From the NCBI RefSeq assembly GCF_024753285.1, contig NZ_JANUGW010000015.1, forward strand, positions 62,001 through 126,000: 64,000 nucleotides of DNA, in the 5' to 3' direction. Within the stretch, counting starts at the first letter, position 1. Each line of letters begins with the position of its first letter. Shown piece after piece: positions 52,888-62,460 of the stretch. The notes beneath the pieces are model-generated. The model was not told the origin of the DNA and did no database searches. It was given only the letters and a program-made list of their open reading frames with translations. Made by a program: the position numbers and the translations under genes. This DNA is from Massilia pinisoli. Lineage in GTDB: Bacteria > Pseudomonadota > Gammaproteobacteria > Burkholderiales > Burkholderiaceae_D.

Positions 52888-53778
52888 TCATTTGGCTTTG
52901 TTCTGGGCGAACAGCGCGTCGAGCTTCTGTTCATAGCTGTGGTAATCGATGCGCTCATACAGCTCGGCGCGGGTCTGCATCGTATCGACGACGTTCTTCT
53001 GCGTGCCGTCGCGGCGGATCGCCTCGTAGACGTTTTCCGCGGCCTTGTTCATCGCGCGAAATGCCGAGAGCGGGTACAGCACGATGTCGACGTCGGCGCC
53101 GCGCAGCTCGTCCACGGTGAACAGCGGCGTCGCGCCGAATTCGGTGATGTTGGCGAGGATCGGCACCTTCACGGCACGCTTGAACTGCGCGTACATCTCC
53201 AGGCTCGTGATGGCTTCCGGGAAGATCATGTCGGCGCCCGCCCCCACGCACGCGACGGCCCGTTCGACGGCTTTATCCAGGCCCTCGACCGCGAGCGCAT
53301 CCGTGCGCGCCATGATGACGAAGTTGTCGTCCGTACGCGCGTCGACGGCCGCCTTCACGCGGTCGACCATCTCGCCCTGGCTGACGATCTCCTTGCCCGG
53401 ACGGTGGCCGCAGCGCTTGGCGCCGACCTGGTCCTCGATGTGGCAGGCGGCCGCGCCGGCCTTGATCAGCGAACGGACGGTCCGCGCGACGTTGAATGCG
53501 GACGAACCGAATCCGGTATCGATGTCGACGAGCAGCGGCAGGTCGCACACGTCCGTGATGCGGCGCACGTCGATCAGGACGTCTTCGAGCCCCGAGATGC
53601 CGAGGTCCGGCAGGCCCAGCGACCCGGCTGCGACGCCGCCGCCGGACAGGTAGATGGCGCGGTAGCCGGCCCGCTTCGCGAGCAGCGCGTGATTCGCGTT
53701 GATGGCGCCGATCACCTGCAGCGGATGTTCGTCCTGGACGGCCTGGCGGAATGCGGCGCCGGCGGAGTGTTGGGTCAT
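52888..53778 (-). CDS. prpB: methylisocitrate lyase
   Basis: A 296-residue TIM-barrel enzyme that splits 2-methylisocitrate into pyruvate and succinate, the last step of the cycle. The catalytic loop reads GAKRCGHRPGKEIVS with the active cysteine, and metal-site acids lie in LLVDIDTGFG and CHIEDQ. The start MTQHSAG at 53778 follows AAGGTAAGG. It is the first gene after the sigma-54 promoter. Confidence 0.96.
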   Translation of the reverse strand: MTQHSAGAAFRQAVQDEHPLQVIGAINANHALLAKRAGYRAIYLSGGGVAAGSLGLPDLGISGLEDVLIDVRRITDVCDLPLLVDIDTGFGSSAFNVARTVRSLIKAGAAACHIEDQVGAKRCGHRPGKEIVSQGEMVDRVKAAVDARTDDNFVIMARTDALAVEGLDKAVERAVACVGAGADMIFPEAITSLEMYAQFKRAVKVPILANITEFGATPLFTVDELRGADVDIVLYPLSAFRAMNKAAENVYEAIRRDGTQKNVVDTMQTRAELYERIDYHSYEQKLDALFAQNKAK

Positions 53779-53824
53779 GTCCTTACCTTTCTTGAAGCAA
53801 ATCGGAGGGTGTGGCACAAGGTTT

Positions 53825-53840
53825 TGCAAGGACCGTGCCA
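53825..53840 (-). promoter_or_regulatory. sigma-54 promoter of the prpBC operon
   Basis: On the reverse strand TGGCACGGTCCTTGCA matches the sigma-54 -24/-12 consensus at every fixed base (TGGCACG, four bases, TTGCA). Transcription should begin near 53815, about 37 bases before prpB. It needs an enhancer-binding activator, which PrpR at 56.3 kb provides. Confidence 0.92.
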
Positions 53841-53914
53841 GTGGGCTTCCGAGGCGGACAACCCCGATTTTCAAGCACTTGGGTGCGCGGCGCAAGCGCG
53901 CACGGCCGTCAGAC

Positions 53915-53939
53915 GTTGCACGCCGTTTCAATCTGAAAC
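53915..53939. promoter_or_regulatory. candidate PrpR upstream activating site
   Basis: GTTTCAATCTGAAAC (53925-53939) is an inverted repeat of GTTTCA with a 3-base centre, and GTTGCACG (53915-53922) lies beside it. It is about 100 bases upstream of the -24 box, the usual distance for an enhancer site. The same two words recur before prpR. Confidence 0.6.
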
Positions 53940-54017
53940 AGCCGGCGAAACAACGAACAGGGATTGTCGGTCTGCAGAAAGCGGCCAGTGCCGTTCGCCG
54001 AGCGCGGCCAGGGCATG

Positions 54018-54041
54018 AAAAAACCCGCACGCGGCGGGTTT
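54018..54041 (-). terminator. intrinsic terminator after actP
   Basis: On the reverse strand an 8-base stem AAACCCGC / GCGGGTTT with a 5-base loop runs into T6. It ends the DUF485-actP transcript before the prpB control region. Confidence 0.85.
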
Positions 54042-54107
54042 CTTGTGGAGGACGCAAGGTGGGCAGCGAGGCCGGGGCCTCATGCCCACCTTTGCGTCGA
54101 TGCGCGA

Positions 54108-55775
54108 TCAGTGCGCGGACGCGCCGGCGGCACCGATACCGGTTTCCGAACGCACTTCCTGCGCTTCGTAGCCGGCCTTGTCGATCGCAGCACGCGGGCT
54201 GCTGTCAGTGACCGAGAACAGCCAGACACCGATGAAGCCGACGGCCATCGAGAACAGGGCCGGCGAGGTGTACGGGAAGATCTCGGCCGTGTTGTGGAAC
54301 ACGTCGACCCACACGGACTTCGAGAGCACGGTCAGGATCACGGCAGTGGCCAGGCCCAGGAAGCCGCCCACGGTCGCGCCGCGGGTCGTGCACTTGCTCC
54401 ACAGGACCGACATGAACAGCACCGGGAAGTTCGCGGATGCGGCGATCGCGAATGCCAGCGACACCATGAACGCGACGTTGACCTTCTCGAACACGATACC
54501 CAACAGCACGGCGGCGATGCCCAGGCACACGGTCGTGATCTTCGACACGCGCAGTTCGCTGCCCGGTGCCGGCTGGCCCTTCTTGATGACCGTGGCGTAC
54601 AGGTCGTGCGACACGGCCGAGGCACCCGACAGGGTCAGGCCCGCCACGACGGCGAGGATCGTTGCGAACGCGACGGCCGAGATGAAGCCGAGGAACACGT
54701 CGCCGCCGACGGCGTTCGCCAGGTGCACGGCCGCCATGTTGTTACCGCCCAGCAGTTTGCCGGCCGCATCCTTGAACGCGGGGTTGGTGCTCACCAGCAC
54801 GATCGCGCCGAAGCCGATGATGAAGGTCAGGATGTAGAAGTAACCGATCCAGGTGGTTGCCCACAGCACGGATTTGCGCGCTTCCTTGGCGCTCGGGACC
54901 GTGAAGAAGCGCATCAGGATGTGCGGCAGGCCGGCCGTGCCGAACATCAGCGCCATGCCGAGCGAGATGCCGGAGATCGGATCCTTGATGAAGCCGCCCG
55001 GGCCCATGATCGCGTCATGCTTGCTGTGCACTTCGACGGCCTTGGCGAACAGCGCTTCCGGGCTGAAGTTGTACATGGCCAGCACGGAGAACGCCATGAA
55101 CGTGGCGCCGCCCAGCAGCATCACGGCCTTGATGATCTGCACCCACGTCGTCGCGGTCATGCCGCCGAACAGCACGTAGACCATCATCAGCACGCCCACG
55201 ATGACGACGGCCATCCAGTAGTCCAGGCCGAACAGCAGCTTGATCAGCTGGCCGGCGCCGACCATCTGCGCGATCAGGTAGAACAGCACGGTGACCAGCG
55301 TGCCGGAGGCCGCGAACATGCGCACGGGCTTCTGGGCGAAGCGGTAGGCGGCCACGTCGGCGAACGTGAAGCGGCCCAGGTTGCGCAGGCGCTCGGCCAT
55401 CAGGAACGTGATGACGGGCCAGCCGACGAGGAAGCCGATCGCATAGATCAGGCCGTCGAAGCCGTTCGCGAACACGGCGGCGGAAATGCCCAGGAACGAG
55501 GCGGCCGACATGTAGTCGCCGGCGATCGCCAGGCCGTTCTGGAAGCCGGTGATGCCGCCGCCGGCCGTGTAGAAGTCGGAGGCGGAGCGGGTGCGCTTGG
55601 CGGCCCACTTGGTGATGAACAGGGTGAAGACGACGAACACGACAAACATCGAGATCGCGGTCCAGTTCGTGGCCTGCTTTTGCGCCTGGCCCAGGTCCGG
55701 GGAGGCGAGGACGGCGCCGGTCGCGGCCAGCAGCGCCGCGGCGGCGGCGCTCTTCATCAGGGTAGAGTTCTTCAT
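54108..55775 (-). CDS. actP: cation/acetate symporter ActP (sodium:solute symporter family)
   Basis: A 555-residue inner-membrane transporter with a cleavable-looking N-terminal signal (MKNSTLMKSAAAAALLAATG, then AVLAS) and about 13 membrane helices. RSASDFYTAGGGITGFQNGLAIAGD and GDYMSAASFLGISA are the sodium-site region of the SSS family, as in E. coli ActP, which takes up acetate and also propionate or glycolate. It overlaps the DUF485 gene (ATGA). Its place between the prp operon and prpR suggests a role in uptake of short-chain acids for the methylcitrate cycle. Confidence 0.93.
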   Translation of the reverse strand: MKNSTLMKSAAAAALLAATGAVLASPDLGQAQKQATNWTAISMFVVFVVFTLFITKWAAKRTRSASDFYTAGGGITGFQNGLAIAGDYMSAASFLGISAAVFANGFDGLIYAIGFLVGWPVITFLMAERLRNLGRFTFADVAAYRFAQKPVRMFAASGTLVTVLFYLIAQMVGAGQLIKLLFGLDYWMAVVIVGVLMMVYVLFGGMTATTWVQIIKAVMLLGGATFMAFSVLAMYNFSPEALFAKAVEVHSKHDAIMGPGGFIKDPISGISLGMALMFGTAGLPHILMRFFTVPSAKEARKSVLWATTWIGYFYILTFIIGFGAIVLVSTNPAFKDAAGKLLGGNNMAAVHLANAVGGDVFLGFISAVAFATILAVVAGLTLSGASAVSHDLYATVIKKGQPAPGSELRVSKITTVCLGIAAVLLGIVFEKVNVAFMVSLAFAIAASANFPVLFMSVLWSKCTTRGATVGGFLGLATAVILTVLSKSVWVDVFHNTAEIFPYTSPALFSMAVGFIGVWLFSVTDSSPRAAIDKAGYEAQEVRSETGIGAAGASAH

Positions 55776-56113
55776 GCGCGTACCTTTTCTTTGCCGGACG
55801 CGGCGTTGCGTTGGATGGCGTCGGTCAGCGCGTCGAATTCGCTGTTGGCACGGCGCACGTAGATGCCGGTGACGGCGATCGTGAACAGGATCACGAACAG
55901 GCCGAGCGGAACGGCCCAGGACATGACGCCGGACCCGACTTTCGAGGCCATGAACTGCTTGTCGAACGCGTTCAGCAGCGTGAAGCCGTAGTACACGATC
56001 ATGACGAGCCACGTCAGCGTCCAGCCGTAGCGGGAACGCGTCTTGACGAGCTTGTGGTAGTTCGGATCTGCTTTGACCCGCTGGACGATTTCATCTTCCA
56101 CTTTAGTCTCCAT
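55772..56113 (-). CDS. DUF485 membrane protein, ActP partner
   Basis: A 113-residue membrane protein with two hydrophobic helices (WTLTWLVMIVYYGFTLLNAF and WAVPLGLFVILFTIAVTGIY), the plan of the DUF485/YjcH family always found in front of actP. It probably forms a complex with or stabilises the symporter. The ATG at 56113 is used; a GTG at 56125 would add four residues. Its stop overlaps the actP start. It is divergent from prpR across 152 bases. Confidence 0.88.
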   Translation of the reverse strand: METKVEDEIVQRVKADPNYHKLVKTRSRYGWTLTWLVMIVYYGFTLLNAFDKQFMASKVGSGVMSWAVPLGLFVILFTIAVTGIYVRRANSEFDALTDAIQRNAASGKEKVRA

Positions 56114-56209
56114 TTTAATAATCACCGTTCAGGTGGACGGCATGGCAACGATCCTATGTCGGTCGCCTTACCCGATTCTTACGGCTGGCGGAAATGTTTG
56201 CGCCCAACC

Positions 56210-56265
56210 ATTTCACCGTGAAACCAAATTGAAACATCGGTTGCACGTTGCGGTACACTTGCAAC
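56210..56265. promoter_or_regulatory. prpR control region with inverted repeats
   Basis: ATTTCACCGTGAAAC (56210-56224) is nearly the same inverted repeat as that upstream of prpB. GTTGCACG (56240-56247) is shared as well. GTTGCA (56240-56245) and TGCAAC (56260-56265) form a further inverted repeat ending right at the prpR ATG, well placed for self-repression. DUF485-actP on the other strand could share the control. Confidence 0.5.
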
Positions 56266-57867
<1,602 letters not shown>

Positions 57868-57905
57868 CCCGTCTTAATTCGCCCCAACGCACGCGCGCGC
57901 CAAAA

Positions 57906-57953
57906 GCCGTAGTATTATTTTTTTACTACGGCCTGGCGCCCGATCGGCGCCAG
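57906..57953 (+). terminator. two tandem hairpins after prpR
   Basis: The first has a perfect 9-base stem GCCGTAGTA / TACTACGGC around a T-rich loop; the second (57933-57953) is CTGGCGCC / GGCGCCAG around a 5-base loop, followed by CTTTC. Together they lie 38-86 bases past the prpR stop and likely end that transcript before cystathionine beta-synthase. Confidence 0.6.
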
Positions 57954-58006
57954 CTTTCGCACGCGGCGCCCACGAGGCCCGCGCCGCCCGTCCGCACGGA
58001 GGCACT

Positions 58007-59383
58007 ATGCAAGACTTGTCGCAAGCTGCACTGTTTTCCCTGATCGGCAACACCCCCATGGTGGAAGTCACCCGCATCGACACGGGGCCCTGCCGCCTGT
58101 TCCTGAAGCTCGAATCGCAGAACCCCGGCGGCTCCATCAAGGACCGCGTGGGCCGCGCCATGATCGAGGCGGCGGAGCGCGACGGCCGCCTGCAGCCGGG
58201 CGGCACCGTCGTCGAGGCCACGGCCGGCAACACGGGCCTGGGCCTCGCCCTCGTCGCCCGGATCAAGGGCTACCGGGTCGTGCTCGTCGTGCCCGACAAG
58301 ATGGCGTCCGAAAAAATCCTGCACCTGAAGGCGCTCGGCGCCGAGATCCACCTCACCCGCTCCGACGTCGGCAAGGGCCATCCCGAGTACTACCAGGACT
58401 ACGCTGCGCGGCTCGCGCGCGAGATCCCCGGCGCCTGGTTCGCCGACCAGTTCAACAATCCCGCGAACCCCGCCGCGCACGAAACCACCACCGCGCCCGA
58501 AATCTGGGACCAGATGCGCCACGAGCTGGACGCCATCGTCGTCGGTGTCGGTTCGTCGGGCACGTTGACGGGCCTGTCGCGCTTCTTCGCGCGCGTGCAG
58601 CCCGACCTGGAATTCGTGCTGGCCGATCCGAAGGGCTCGATCCTCGCCGAGTACGTCGAGACGGGCAAGGTCAGCGAGGTGTCCGGCTCCTGGGCCGTGG
58701 AAGGCATCGGCGAAGACTTCATCCCCTCGATCGCCGACATGTCGCGCGTGAAGACGGCCTATTCGATCAGCGACGAGGAAAGCTTCAACACGGCGCGCGA
58801 TCTGCTGCGCCAGGAAGGCATCCTCGCGGGCTCGTCGACGGGCACACTGCTCGCGGCCGCGCTGCGCTATTGCCGGGCACAGACGACGCCGAAACGCGTC
58901 GTGACGTTCGTCTGCGACACGGGCACGCGCTATCTCACCAAGGTGTACAGCGACGGCTGGATGGTCGACCAGGGCCTGCTGCACCGTCCCCGCACGGGCG
59001 ACCTGCGCGACCTGATCGGGCGCCGCTTCGACGACGGCGAAGTCATCACGGTGTCGCCCACCGACACGCTGCTGACCGCGTTCAACCGCATGCGCAGCGC
59101 CGACCTCGCGCAGATGCCTGTCATCGACAAGGGCAAGCTCGTGGGCCTCATCGACGAGTCCGACCTGCTGCTGCACGTGACGAGTGACCGGGAACACTTC
59201 AAGGCGCCCGTCTCCGGTACGATGACGTCCGACCTCCAGACGTTGGCTCCCTCCGCCGGCATGCAGCAGCTGCGCGACATCCTCGACCGCGGCCTCACCG
59301 CCGTCATCGCCGAGGGCGATCATTTCTATGGCCTGATCACCCGCTTCGACCTTCTCAACCACCTGCGCAGGACACTGACGTGA
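58007..59383 (+). CDS. cystathionine beta-synthase with CBS domain pair
   Basis: A 458-residue PLP enzyme that joins homocysteine and serine to cystathionine. The PLP lysine is Lys45 in GGSIKDRVG; GNTGLG and SGTLTGL hold the substrate and phosphate loops. A C-terminal pair of CBS modules (about 335-455; VSPTDTLLTAFNRMRSADLA and MQQLRDILDRG) may sense adenosyl ligands, as in the eukaryotic enzyme. A plain cysteine synthase lacks this tail. It is coupled to the gamma-lyase gene (GTGA overlap), so the two form a reverse-transsulfuration unit. Confidence 0.9.
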   Translation: MQDLSQAALFSLIGNTPMVEVTRIDTGPCRLFLKLESQNPGGSIKDRVGRAMIEAAERDGRLQPGGTVVEATAGNTGLGLALVARIKGYRVVLVVPDKMASEKILHLKALGAEIHLTRSDVGKGHPEYYQDYAARLAREIPGAWFADQFNNPANPAAHETTTAPEIWDQMRHELDAIVVGVGSSGTLTGLSRFFARVQPDLEFVLADPKGSILAEYVETGKVSEVSGSWAVEGIGEDFIPSIADMSRVKTAYSISDEESFNTARDLLRQEGILAGSSTGTLLAAALRYCRAQTTPKRVVTFVCDTGTRYLTKVYSDGWMVDQGLLHRPRTGDLRDLIGRRFDDGEVITVSPTDTLLTAFNRMRSADLAQMPVIDKGKLVGLIDESDLLLHVTSDREHFKAPVSGTMTSDLQTLAPSAGMQQLRDILDRGLTAVIAEGDHFYGLITRFDLLNHLRRTLT

Positions 59384-60564
59384 CCCATCCAGACGACACG
59401 AACAAACGCCACATCGCCACGCGCGTCATCCACGGCGGCCAGGCGCCCGATCCGGCCACGGGCGCCGTGATGCCGCCCATTTACGCGACGTCGACCTTTG
59501 CCCAGGAAAGCCCCGGCGTGCACAAGGGCCTGGACTACGGCCGCTCGCACAACCCCACGCGCTGGGCGCTGGAGCGCTGCGTGGCCGACCTCGAGAGCGG
59601 CGGCGCCGCGTACGCGTTCGCGTCCGGCCTCGCCGCCATCGCGGCCGTGCTGGAACTGCTGCCGGCCGGCTCGCACATCGTCGCCGGCGACGACATGTAC
59701 GGCGGCACCTACCGGCTGTTCGAGCGCGTGCGCCGCGTCAGCAGCGGCCACGATTTCACGTACGTCGACCTGACGGACCCGCTGGCGCTGGCGAACGCGC
59801 TGCGACCGGAAACGAAGATGGTGTGGGTGGAGACGCCGACGAACCCGATGCTCAAGCTGGCCGACCTGCACGCGATCGCGCAGCTGTGCCGCGAGCGCGG
59901 CGTGATGACCGTGTGCGACAACACGTTCGCGAGTCCCGTCAACCAGCGCCCGCTGGAACTGGGCATCGACATCGTCGTGCACTCGACGACCAAGTACATG
60001 AACGGCCACTCGGACGTCATCGGCGGCGTCGCCGTCGTCGGCGGCCAGCCGCACCAGCAGGCGTGGCGCGAGCGCCTCGGCTTCATCCAGAATGCCGTCG
60101 GGGCCATCCAAGGACCGTTCGACAGTTTCCTCGTCCTCCGCGGGATCAAGACGCTGGCGCTGCGCATCGAACGCAGCAACGCCAACGCGCTCGACCTGGC
60201 GCAGTGGCTCTCGAGCGAGCCAAAAGTGCGGCACGTCTACTATCCGGGCCTCGCGTCGCACCCGCAGCACGAGCTGGCGCGGCGGCAGATGCACGGCTAC
60301 GGCGGCATCATCTCCATCGACCTCGACACCGACCTCGCCGGCGCGCGTCGCTTCCTCGAGAAATGCGAGATCTTCACCTTGGCGGAAAGCCTGGGCGGCG
60401 TCGAGAGCCTGATCGAGCACCCGGCCATCATGACGCATGCGACGATTCCCGCGGACCAGCGCGCGCGGCTCGGGATCGGCGATGGCCTGATCCGGCTGTC
60501 GGTCGGGATCGAGCACGTGGACGATCAACGCGCCGACCTGGCAAGGGCGCTCGCCGCGATCTGA
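59380..60564 (+). CDS. cystathionine gamma-lyase-like PLP enzyme
   Basis: A 394-residue enzyme of the Cys/Met metabolism PLP family. The cofactor lysine is Lys205 in HSTTKYMNGHSD; the pre-lysine NTFASPVNQRPLELG and ATSTFAQESPG are typical. The start is GTG at 59380, overlapping the stop of the preceding synthase gene. Paired with that gene, the best reading is cleavage of cystathionine to cysteine; members can also act as cystathionine gamma-synthase or beta-lyase, which sequence alone does not exclude. Confidence 0.88.
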   Translation: MTHPDDTNKRHIATRVIHGGQAPDPATGAVMPPIYATSTFAQESPGVHKGLDYGRSHNPTRWALERCVADLESGGAAYAFASGLAAIAAVLELLPAGSHIVAGDDMYGGTYRLFERVRRVSSGHDFTYVDLTDPLALANALRPETKMVWVETPTNPMLKLADLHAIAQLCRERGVMTVCDNTFASPVNQRPLELGIDIVVHSTTKYMNGHSDVIGGVAVVGGQPHQQAWRERLGFIQNAVGAIQGPFDSFLVLRGIKTLALRIERSNANALDLAQWLSSEPKVRHVYYPGLASHPQHELARRQMHGYGGIISIDLDTDLAGARRFLEKCEIFTLAESLGGVESLIEHPAIMTHATIPADQRARLGIGDGLIRLSVGIEHVDDQRADLARALAAI

Positions 60565-60589
60565 AAACGTCTCCTCCGGGGTGCCCTCC

Positions 60590-60666
60590 GGTGCCCACGG
60601 AGTCCTGTGGGGCGCCATCCTGTGCCCACGGACTCCTGTAGGGTGGGCTCCCTGAGCCCACCCTAC
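60590..60666. repeat. REP-like hairpin with direct repeats
   Basis: GTAGGGTGGGCTC, loop CCT, GAGCCCACCCTAC (60638-60666) is a perfect 13-base stem of the family seen at 0.5 kb. Before it a 20-base unit, GTGCCCACGGAGTCCTGTGG, occurs twice with two changes (60590-60609, 60622-60641). The element sits between convergent genes, three bases from the chemoreceptor stop codon. Confidence 0.75.
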
Positions 60667-60668
60667 GA

Positions 60669-62294
60669 CTAGGCCCAGGCCGGCGCTGGCAGCGCCAGGC
60701 CTTCCTCGTTTTCGCATTCTGCGACGAACACGGGTCGTCCGGCGTCGTCACCTTGCACGCGGAACGTGGACACGACGTCCGTCAATTGCTCCGCCTGCGC
60801 GCGCAGCGTGGCGGCCGCGGCCGCGGCCTGCTCGACCATCGCCGCATTCTGCTGCGTCGCCTCGTCCATGTCGGCGATCACACGACGCACCTGCGCGATG
60901 CCCGCCGCCTGCTCCGAGCTGGCGCCGTCGATCGCATGCAGCAGGTCGGCGACTTCGCGCACGCGCGCAAGGATCTCGCGCATCGTGCCGCCGGCCGCGC
61001 TGGCGATGCCCGCACCGGATTCGATGGCGCCCGTCGATTCGCCGATCAGCTGCTTGATCTCTTTCGCCGCGGCCGCGGAATGCTGGGCCAGGCTGCGCAC
61101 TTCGGCCGCCACGACAGCAAAGCCGCGCCCTTCGGCGCCCGCGCGCGCCGCCTCGACGGCCGCGTTCAATGCCAGGATGTTCGTCTGAAACGCGATCCCG
61201 TCGATCATCGCCGTGATGTCGCCGATGCGCGCGGCGGACTGGCGGATCGTCTCCATGCGCTCGACCATCTGCCCGACGGCGCCCGCGCCCTGCTGCGCAA
61301 CGCCGGACGCGGCGAGCGCGAGCGCGTTGGCGTCGTGCGCGTTGACGTGGTTCTGCTCCACGGCTTCCGTCAGCTCGGACATCGCCTGCACCGTGGCGTG
61401 CAGATTGCGCGCCTGCTCCTCCGTCCGGTGCGACAGGTCGCGGTTGCCGGCGGCGATCTCGGCCGACGCGTCGTCGATCGTGCGGGCGCTGTCCAGCACC
61501 TTGACGACTGTCGCCGACACACCGCCCGTCATGTGGTTCAGCGCATCGAACAGGCGGCCGATCTCGTCGCCGCGTGCGTGGTCGATGGTGGCCGACAAAT
61601 CGCCCTCGGCGACGCGCTCGGCGAGTTCGACGGCGTGCTGCAGCGGCGTCACGATGCTGCGCGTGAGCAGCCACCCGGCCGCGCAGCCGATGAGGAGCGC
61701 CGCCGCGCCGAATGCCGGCAGGAGCACGCGGCTCAGCGCGAACGCGTGCGCCGACGTTGCGGCCAGCGCGCGCGCCTCGCGCGTCTGCCAGGCCAACAAG
61801 CTGTCGAGCGCGTGCGTGTAGACATCGAACGTCGTCGCGAGTTCGCCGGCCGTCATCTGCTCGACGTCCTGCGTCTTGCCGAGGTCCTTGGCCTGGAACA
61901 CCTGCGCGCGGATCTTGAGATACGCGGCCTTGCGCTGGGCCGCCGCGTCGATCAGCGCGCGCTCCGCGGGGGCGGACGGCAATGCGGCCAGCTTCGCGTC
62001 GAGGGCAGCGGCATTCTTGTCGCCTTGCGTGAGCTGGGCCTGGAAATAATCGCCCGCTTCCAGGCTATCGCTGCGGGCGATCGCCACGGCGCGCACGCCG
62101 TTCAGCCGGGCGATGCCTTGCAGTTCCGCCGTCAGCTGCTGGCGGGCGAGCTTATCGTTGACGAGATCGTTCGTGATCGCGTCGGCGGCCTGCATGCGCC
62201 ACAACGCGACGATGGAAATGATGACGATGGCGAGAGACACCACGGCAAAGGCGCCGAGGATCTTGGTGCCGGTCTGGAGGTGGGCGAGTCGCAT
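60669..62294 (-). CDS. methyl-accepting chemotaxis protein
   Basis: A 541-residue receptor. A first membrane helix (about 12-32), a four-helix periplasmic domain (about 35-190), a second helix (about 190-212), a HAMP domain (about 212-265) and a signalling coiled coil with the tip FQTNILALNAAVEAARAG, then EGRGFAVVAAEVR. The end (ENEEGLALPAPAWA) lacks the CheR-docking pentapeptide of Tar-like receptors. The ligand is unknown. It is separate from the wsp receptor and probably serves motility. Confidence 0.92.
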   Translation of the reverse strand: MRLAHLQTGTKILGAFAVVSLAIVIISIVALWRMQAADAITNDLVNDKLARQQLTAELQGIARLNGVRAVAIARSDSLEAGDYFQAQLTQGDKNAAALDAKLAALPSAPAERALIDAAAQRKAAYLKIRAQVFQAKDLGKTQDVEQMTAGELATTFDVYTHALDSLLAWQTREARALAATSAHAFALSRVLLPAFGAAALLIGCAAGWLLTRSIVTPLQHAVELAERVAEGDLSATIDHARGDEIGRLFDALNHMTGGVSATVVKVLDSARTIDDASAEIAAGNRDLSHRTEEQARNLHATVQAMSELTEAVEQNHVNAHDANALALAASGVAQQGAGAVGQMVERMETIRQSAARIGDITAMIDGIAFQTNILALNAAVEAARAGAEGRGFAVVAAEVRSLAQHSAAAAKEIKQLIGESTGAIESGAGIASAAGGTMREILARVREVADLLHAIDGASSEQAAGIAQVRRVIADMDEATQQNAAMVEQAAAAAATLRAQAEQLTDVVSTFRVQGDDAGRPVFVAECENEEGLALPAPAWA

Positions 62295-62326
62295 GGGGTC
62301 GTGTCCGGAAGAGAGGGATGCGACCG

Positions 62327-62332
62327 ATTATA
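62327..62332 (-). promoter_or_regulatory. -10 box before the chemoreceptor gene
   Basis: A consensus TATAAT on the reverse strand, 32 bases before the ATG. No good -35 is found at 16-18 bases; the surrounding 62330-62400 stretch is AT-rich with TGACA-like words. No sigma-28 pattern was recognised. Confidence 0.4.
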
Positions 62333-62400
62333 GAAATGCCATGTGACAACAAAATGAATGAATGTGACAGCCATGCATTCTTTTGTTACGTGCCAATGAC

Positions 62401-62431
62401 AAAAAAGAAAGCCCGCACGGGGCGGGCTTTC
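62401..62431 (-). terminator. intrinsic terminator after clpA
   Basis: On the reverse strand a perfect 10-base stem GAAAGCCCGC / GCGGGCTTTC with a 5-base loop is followed by T6. It lies about 30 bases past the clpA stop. Confidence 0.88.
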
Positions 62432-62460
62432 GGTGCAGCGATGGCGATCGCTTATTCGGC

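Noticed and set aside
53812..53828. Second sigma-54-like sequence on the forward strand, TGGCACAAGGTTTTGC
   Set aside because: The spacing between the two parts is one base too long for a sigma-54 promoter, and no forward gene follows before the actP terminator region.
57868..58006. Riboswitch (for example for S-adenosylmethionine or homocysteine) before cystathionine beta-synthase
   Set aside because: The hairpins here are simple stems placed like a prpR terminator; no known riboswitch core was recognised.
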